Below, piece by piece: positions 59,245 to 64,000 of a stretch of 64,000 nucleotides of DNA. How positions within the stretch are numbered: position 1 is the stretch's first letter; each line of letters begins with the position of its first letter. The notes below the pieces were generated by a model. The model searched no databases and was not told the origin of the DNA. It saw only the letters and a program-made list of their open reading frames with translations. A program made the position numbers and the translations under genes. The stretch spans positions 2,418,001-2,482,000 of the forward strand of contig NZ_CP135084.1 of the NCBI RefSeq assembly GCF_032229285.1. Reading direction: 5' to 3'. Origin of the DNA: Rheinheimera sp. MMS21-TC3. GTDB lineage: Bacteria > Pseudomonadota > Gammaproteobacteria > Enterobacterales > Alteromonadaceae.

Positions 59245-60152
59245 TTGAAGTCGGTTCCTATATAACCGGGTTGTTTTTCTGCAACATAGCTTATCCGCTT
59301 GGTGCTGTTAGCTTTAATTACAACAAAAGATTGCCTATATGCCGCATCTTCAATGGTAATATCAATACTGACTTTTAATCTTCGACTTAAATACACCATC
59401 ATGTCTTCTGAGCGCTCAACCATCAAATCATCACTACTTATATTTTCTTCACCATTACGCATTTTCATAAACTGCTCTGCTCGATAATCGCCAAGCAGTA
59501 CTGGTAACAAGGCGTCTGGTGCAAACTCGTAGTTTATCACATGACTCCCCATAAAAGTAACATAGGGACCAATACGCGACCAGTCTTTCTCTAAGCCTTT
59601 TACTAGCCCTAATTCATCTGTGGTTTGTGGTAAACCATTCCTTGGCAACCCTTCAGAAGCGTAATCTTGCTTTTCTGCGCCATTCAGATGTAAAAAGTCA
59701 TCTGCATCAATCCAGTCTTCAATTGCTGCTACAACATGATCTGGGTTTTCAACATTAAAACGATATAAAAAATTAAGCCATAATCTAGGCTCAAAAGGAT
59801 GAACCGGCACCATTGATGCTGTATCAAAAATTTGAACTTGGGCGTTATTCCAAGTAAATGGAGTACCCCAAAAATTAAATTTTTCAGGTAGCTCTAGTTC
59901 AGCTAAGCGAGCCTTATTAGGACGTTCAGCCCATAAAGGCGTTGTTTGCAAAAGATATATCAGCTCTTCTTTAGCTGATTCAACCGCAGCCCTTGCTAAC
60001 AGGCTGTTTTTTGCTTGTTGAGCTAACCCAATATTAGCTTTACTTTTATACTGATACACAGTCACTACAGTTGCAATAACAGCTGCTAGCATTAGCACTA
60101 AAATCAGTGCCACACCTTTTTGTTGCTTAATACTGCAAAAAAATCTAGCCAT
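59241..60152 (-). CDS. gspK: Minor pseudopilin GspK
   Basis: 303 residues. A basic leader (KQQKG) then VALILVLMLAAVIATVVTVYQYKSKANIGLAQQAKNSL, the GspK prepilin segment without the usual Glu5. The large globular domain has WLNFLYRFNVENPDHVVAAIEDWIDADDFLHLNGAEKQDY and LPQTTDELGLVKGLEKDWSRIGPYVTF, typical of GspK. It caps the pseudopilus tip. Its presence argues for type II secretion rather than an MSHA pilus. Confidence 0.9.
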   Translation of the reverse strand: MARFFCSIKQQKGVALILVLMLAAVIATVVTVYQYKSKANIGLAQQAKNSLLARAAVESAKEELIYLLQTTPLWAERPNKARLAELELPEKFNFWGTPFTWNNAQVQIFDTASMVPVHPFEPRLWLNFLYRFNVENPDHVVAAIEDWIDADDFLHLNGAEKQDYASEGLPRNGLPQTTDELGLVKGLEKDWSRIGPYVTFMGSHVINYEFAPDALLPVLLGDYRAEQFMKMRNGEENISSDDLMVERSEDMMVYLSRRLKVSIDITIEDAAYRQSFVVIKANSTKRISYVAEKQPGYIGTDFK

Positions 60153-60849
60153 CAGTTCTACTCATAAAAATATTAACACGCTGCATATCTGCGTTTTCAA
60201 GTCGAACCCACACTATTTCAGGCTCTTGCTCTGACTCTTGCTCTGCATCGATACTCAACTTAATAAATAGCGGTAGTAATTCTGTATCAAAACCATCCAC
60301 AGAGTTAAACCAAGCAGGGTTATGCGCAACAATACCTTGGTAAGAGTCAGACATTGCATTTAGTCTATCTCGTGCTGAAGGCCAACTATAATATTCAAGA
60401 CGTATATTTTTAACTGGTTTAATTGGTTTCTTATACGTTTCACAAAGTTTTTCAGGGTTGAATTCAGGATTTATTAATAACTTCTGTATAATTAAACGCT
60501 CACAGTAAGTTAGCACTTCATCAATGACACCTAACCAAGCTACTGCTGTTTTACCTTGCTCTTGCATGCTTGTTGTTGTCACCCACGATACATTATCCTT
60601 GTCACCTTTAAACCATGTTTTAACAACATGTGGTTCTACTGGCACCGCATAATTAAATGCAGCCGAAAGTTGCTCTTGCCAAGCTAAGCCAGCTTTAGCC
60701 TGTTGCATTTGTTGTTTAACACGATTCTGCGACTTATTAAACCCCACCACATAAAATGAATAAGCACCGCTGGCTAATGACAAAACTGCCGTCAGTATTA
60801 GGGTGGCTATGAGCATTTCTAATAAAGTTAATCCACGCTGATTTGCCAT
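60145..60849 (-). CDS. gspJ: Minor pseudopilin GspJ
   Basis: 234 residues, a short leader NQRG and the type IV prepilin stretch LTLLEMLIATLILTAVLSLASGAYSFYV with Glu5. Then a GspJ-type domain with VSWVTTTSMQEQGKTAVAWLGVIDEVLTYCERL and IRLEYYSWPSARDR. It belongs to the I-J-K tip complex. Overlaps gspK by 8 bp and gspI by 22 bp. Confidence 0.85.
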   Translation of the reverse strand: MANQRGLTLLEMLIATLILTAVLSLASGAYSFYVVGFNKSQNRVKQQMQQAKAGLAWQEQLSAAFNYAVPVEPHVVKTWFKGDKDNVSWVTTTSMQEQGKTAVAWLGVIDEVLTYCERLIIQKLLINPEFNPEKLCETYKKPIKPVKNIRLEYYSWPSARDRLNAMSDSYQGIVAHNPAWFNSVDGFDTELLPLFIKLSIDAEQESEQEPEIVWVRLENADMQRVNIFMSRTDG

Positions 60850-61235
60850 ATTGTTTGCCTAAAGTCGTAGGTAATTGCAGACTCACTAGAAATAGTGATG
60901 TTATAAAGCACTAAAAAACCCGCTCCTGTTTCCTTAGCTCCTGTCTCGGGACTAAAGCCCCTTATTTCCGGCGCAGCACTTATAACTTCTGCTTTCCAGC
61001 TATATTTATTGTTTACGGTTGTAATATCACCTTTAACTTTTTTCTGCTCTAGCTCATAACGAATATTTGCTTGTATAGTGTTATAGTCCGCTAAGCTATT
61101 TATATATTTTACTGATTGCAGTTGAGTAGCAAAATTTTGCTGAAATACTACAGCAACTAAACCTAAAGTCATAAACAAAATGATTGATGCTATAAGCACT
61201 TCAATCAGGGTAAGACCATAATGCTTTTTCATCAT
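60828..61235 (-). CDS. gspI: Minor pseudopilin GspI
   Basis: 135 residues; leader MKKHYG, then LTLIEVLIASIILFMTLGLVAVVFQQ with Glu5 and a short C-terminal domain (YSWKAEVISAA..GAGFLVLYNITISSES). Size and order fit GspI. It overlaps gspH by 35 bp, an unusually long overlap; a second ATG at 61232 is equally good. Confidence 0.82.
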   Translation of the reverse strand: MMKKHYGLTLIEVLIASIILFMTLGLVAVVFQQNFATQLQSVKYINSLADYNTIQANIRYELEQKKVKGDITTVNNKYSWKAEVISAAPEIRGFSPETGAKETGAGFLVLYNITISSESAITYDFRQTIWQISVD

Positions 61236-61608
61236 CTATCACCAATTGCCATGCTTGGCCGTTTATATACGCCTCTAAAGAAATAGGATCTACAATCCCG
61301 TCGGGTGATACCGAAAGTGTTTTTTCGGCAAAAGAGGTATATTGAAGTGTTAATTCCTGTTCAAACTGCTTACTTTTGGCCTTAATGCTTTTGCCATTAA
61401 CGCTTATCTTTACAGGCCGAGATAAAAAGAAACTGCTATTTTGCATTTGTTCAATAAAAAGCGCACTCAATTGACGCTCTGATCTATGCTTTGCTGACTC
61501 TACTTGCTTCACAGTCAGCGGAAGCACAATACTTAAGCTAAGGGCCATAAGTACCATAACAATCAGTAGCTCTATTAATGTAAACCCTCGAGAATTAAAA
61601 CGGAACAT
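61201..61608 (-). CDS. gspH: Pseudopilin GspH-like
   Basis: 135 residues: leader NSRG, FTLIELLIVMVLMALSLSIVLPLTV, Glu5 present. A GspH-like domain ends LSVSPDGIVDPISLEAYINGQAWQLVID. The major pseudopilin GspG, with its Ca-binding loop, is not seen in this window. Either this protein takes its place or gspG lies beyond the right edge. Overlaps gspF by 14 bp. Confidence 0.8.
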   Translation of the reverse strand: MFRFNSRGFTLIELLIVMVLMALSLSIVLPLTVKQVESAKHRSERQLSALFIEQMQNSSFFLSRPVKISVNGKSIKAKSKQFEQELTLQYTSFAEKTLSVSPDGIVDPISLEAYINGQAWQLVIDDEKALWSYPD

Positions 61609-62785
61609 CTGATGTCGAAACGATACTTAGCAGCATGGTAACCACCACAGAACCTACCAGACCACCCATAACAATAATCAGTAAGGGCTCTAACATACTA
61701 GTCAGTTTCATTGCCCATTGCTCAAAACGCCAACGCGCTCTTTCGCTCATCTCACCAAAAACCACATCTAAATTGCCGCCCTCTTCGCCTACTTTCACTA
61801 GCGACAACATTACCGGCTCTAAAATATCCGTTGCGGCTAAAGAGTCTGATAGCATTTTACCTTGCGACACTTCATCTCTTACTCGCTTTAACTGGCCTTG
61901 AATTTTATTATCATTAGCAATAGCCACCGAAAAACCCAATGCTTGAGCTAAAGGTAAACCGCTTTGCAACATTAACTGCATGGCAGAAATAAAACGAATA
62001 CGCTCACTTAGCAATAAACCATTTTTTATTAAAGGCGTATTTCTTAACGCTGCAGATAAAAAACTTTGAAACCAAGGTTTGCGCCAAGATATGGCAATAA
62101 AAAATACAAACCCGACAATAGCAATAAGTAAGGTAAACTGGTTATCTTGCATCCAAGCGCTACTGTCTAATAAAAAGGCGGTATAGGCCGGAATATCTTT
62201 CATATTGGCAAATAGACCTTCCATACTCGGCACAATAAAGTTAAAAATAGCAAACAATGACACTAAGCAAACCGCAAAAATAAAACCAGGATAAATCATG
62301 GCTTGGTTCACTTTACCTTTTAAATCATTTTGAAATTTTTGGTTATGACCTAGCCGCTCTAGTGTAACCGCTAACTGACCAGACTCTTCACCAATACGAA
62401 CCATTTCACAATATAAGGTATTAAAATAACGTGGGAATTGAGCAAAGGCAGTATGTAAAGGATTACCGCCTCTTACCTGCTCTGTCATCGAGCCTAGCAT
62501 TTCAGCCGCAACCGGATTTGGGTTAGCTTGCGACATCATATCTAAAGCGCGATCTAGCTGAACGCCATTGCGAAGTAACAAAGACAGCTCTACAGTAATT
62601 TGCTCTAAATCACCCGCAGATATACTATTAAATAGCCCAGCATCCGGCTTTAACTGCTTAACCTGTAAAGGCGATAATTGCCTTGCAATAACCAAACCTA
62701 AAGCATCGGTTTCAGTAGCCGCACGAACTCGGCCTTTTACCCGCGAGCCTTGGCCATCTATCGCTTCAAATTCCCAGCTTAACAT
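61595..62785 (-). CDS. gspF: Inner-membrane platform protein GspF
   Basis: 396 residues with two T2SSF domains and three spans (about 162-185, 215-235, 365-390). Hallmarks: FEAIDGQGSRVKGRVRAAT at the N-terminus, LSLLLRNGVQLDRALDMM, VRIGEESGQLAVTLERLGH, MLQSGLPLAQALGF and VKVGEEGGNLDVVFGEMS. It links the ATPase to pseudopilus assembly. Starts 1 bp over the gspE stop. Confidence 0.94.
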   Translation of the reverse strand: MLSWEFEAIDGQGSRVKGRVRAATETDALGLVIARQLSPLQVKQLKPDAGLFNSISAGDLEQITVELSLLLRNGVQLDRALDMMSQANPNPVAAEMLGSMTEQVRGGNPLHTAFAQFPRYFNTLYCEMVRIGEESGQLAVTLERLGHNQKFQNDLKGKVNQAMIYPGFIFAVCLVSLFAIFNFIVPSMEGLFANMKDIPAYTAFLLDSSAWMQDNQFTLLIAIVGFVFFIAISWRKPWFQSFLSAALRNTPLIKNGLLLSERIRFISAMQLMLQSGLPLAQALGFSVAIANDNKIQGQLKRVRDEVSQGKMLSDSLAATDILEPVMLSLVKVGEEGGNLDVVFGEMSERARWRFEQWAMKLTSMLEPLLIIVMGGLVGSVVVTMLLSIVSTSDVPF

Positions 62786-64000
62786 TAACCGGCTACTCGC
62801 ATCACTTCATCAAAGGTGGTAATGCCGCGCAACACCTTTAATAAACCATCTTGCTTTAAGGTTCTTAAGCCTTTGCGCTCACGATATTCACGCACAGATT
62901 TAAGAAAGTTATGATCTTTAGGCATAGACTGAATTTCATAGTCATTAGGCAGATACTCTAAAATAGCAACACGACCTAAATACCCAGTACCACCACAACG
63001 CTCACAGCCTTTACCTACGCATATATCAGGCGTAGCAGAGAAACCCGCTAGCATCTGTTGTAAGTCTGGATGCTTAATAATTAATGCTTCGTTTTCATCT
63101 GTTGTTTTACAGTGAGTACAAATAGTTCGCACTAATCGCTGGGCCATAATAGAAATAACCGAGGCATTTAATAAAAATTCTTCTACACCCAAATCAATAA
63201 GACGGGTAAAGGTTGTAGGTGCATCATTAGTATGCACAGTACTAAACACTAAGTGCCCAGTTAACGATGACTGCATAGCAATACGCGCAGTTTCTTGGTC
63301 ACGTATTTCACCCACCATAATAATATCGGGATCTTGACGGACAATGCTTCTTAAGCCGCGTGAAAAATCAAAGCCAATATCGGTATTCACTTGAACCTGA
63401 TTAATGCCTTCTAACTGATACTCTATAGGATCTTCTAGAGTAATAATCTTTACCGAAGGCTGGTTTAGCTTAGCTAAAAACGAATATAAACTGGTGGTTT
63501 TACCCGAGCCCGTTGGGCCTGTCATTAATATAACGCCGGTGGTCCGTTTTAAATCTTGGTTTATCAGCTCAATTAAGTCATCTTCATAGCCAACAGCTTC
63601 TAAAGAAAAGTTAACCGACTCTTTTAACAAGAAACGCATTACCATACTTTCGCCTTCACCTAGCGGTAACGACGACACCCGGATATCAAGCTCTTTACCA
63701 GCAACACTGGTTTCTATTTTGCCATCTTGTGGCTTTCTGCGCTCGGCAATATCCATACCCGCTAAAATTTTAATCCGCGACACGACACCAAGCTGTAAAT
63801 CTAAAGGAATAGTATCACTTTGATGTAAGATACCATCAACCCGATAACGCACCCGATAGCGGCCACTTAATGGCTCAATATGCATATCTGAGGCACGCAT
63901 TTTTATACCACGAACAATTAAGCTGTTCACTAAATTAACCGTAGGCGCACCATAGGCTAACTCCCGTAACCGCTCTAGCTCTGAGCCAGTATCTTGCATT
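62785..64000 (-). CDS. gspE: Secretion ATPase GspE, N-terminus beyond the window
   Basis: At least 404 residues are visible and the frame continues to the right edge, so the N1/N2 domains are cut off; the ATG at 63999 is probably internal. Walker A GPTGSGKTT, Asp box TLEDPIEYQLEGINQ, Walker B IIMVGEIRDQETARIA, His box GHLVFSTVHTNDAPTT and the zinc finger CTHC..CERC are intact. It powers pseudopilus extension. First visible gene of a ten-gene overlapping operon. Confidence 0.94.
   Translation of the reverse strand, partial: MQDTGSELERLRELAYGAPTVNLVNSLIVRGIKMRASDMHIEPLSGRYRVRYRVDGILHQSDTIPLDLQLGVVSRIKILAGMDIAERRKPQDGKIETSVAGKELDIRVSSLPLGEGESMVMRFLLKESVNFSLEAVGYEDDLIELINQDLKRTTGVILMTGPTGSGKTTSLYSFLAKLNQPSVKIITLEDPIEYQLEGINQVQVNTDIGFDFSRGLRSIVRQDPDIIMVGEIRDQETARIAMQSSLTGHLVFSTVHTNDAPTTFTRLIDLGVEEFLLNASVISIMAQRLVRTICTHCKTTDENEALIIKHPDLQQMLAGFSATPDICVGKGCERCGGTGYLGRVAILEYLPNDYEIQSMPKDHNFLKSVREYRERKGLRTLKQDGLLKVLRGITTFDEVMRVAG

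Noticed and set aside
55012..64000. MSHA pilus locus
   Set aside because: The gene order E-F-H-I-J-K-L-M-C-D and the presence of GspK fit type II secretion; no MshA-type major pilin or MshQ is seen.

Overview
The window looks like chromosome from a free-living, facultatively anaerobic Gammaproteobacterium, probably of the Alteromonadales/Chromatiaceae sort (Rheinheimera, Alishewanella or Shewanella-like). This is inferred from the gene complement (yqjDE, ubiTUV, gshA with a TTG start, rlmA, yjbH cluster, MSHA/T2SS-like genes) and the AT-leaning base composition. Genus is not provable from the sequence alone. No rRNA, tRNA, insertion sequence or CRISPR array was seen.

1-1670: yqjE/yqjD-type membrane stress genes and a CarD-like RNA-polymerase-binding protein whose only good start is ATT. 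1768-13709: an integron cassette array, all genes on the minus strand, with 19 recognisable attC sites (one with a mutated crossover base) and no integrase gene at either end (a CALIN-type array). Its leading end carries a DfrA1-group trimethoprim-insensitive dihydrofolate reductase. Other cassettes carry a CPBP protease, a GNAT acetyltransferase, a SMEK-domain protein, a RES-domain protein, a beta-lactamase-fold serine hydrolase, an esterase, a BrnT/BrnA toxin-antitoxin with a second BrnA-like mini-protein, several membrane proteins or lipoproteins, and one cassette present twice.

13991-28641: an anaerobic/nitrogen-oxide block. It holds hemN, ubiT, ubiU and ubiV (oxygen-independent haem and ubiquinone synthesis), mogA and moeB (molybdopterin), a PP2C-kinase fusion, two NarK-type transporters, nnrS, a DGC zinc-binding protein, norR and ytfE. 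FNR-like boxes and a sigma-54 promoter with three NorR-type sites are visible. The nitrate, nitrite and NO reductases themselves are not in the window.

28744-38958: an MsbA-type exporter followed by two divergent polysaccharide operons (DUF218, O-antigen polymerase/ligase-like, GT2, WecG, GT4; then WecA-like, Wzx, pyruvyltransferase). 38964-45446: housekeeping genes (rlmA, an SLT lipoprotein, gshA, yqaA, MAPEG) and a GAF-GGDEF diguanylate cyclase. 45443-45670 is a striking non-coding string of 14-bp tandem repeats followed by five short hairpins with different stems. 45674-51839: a yjbEFGH/gfcABC-type exopolysaccharide cluster and a WbpM/CapD-type UDP-sugar dehydratase.

52152-64000: a DsbA-like lipoprotein, a 596-residue putative surface/S-layer protein with a long structured leader, and a tightly overlapping, non-canonical type II secretion operon (gspE-F-H-I-J-K-L-M-C-D-like, minus strand). 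The arrangement suggests a dedicated secretion machine, a disulphide-forming helper and the exported coat protein. This and the integrase-less cassette array are the two parts most worth following up.
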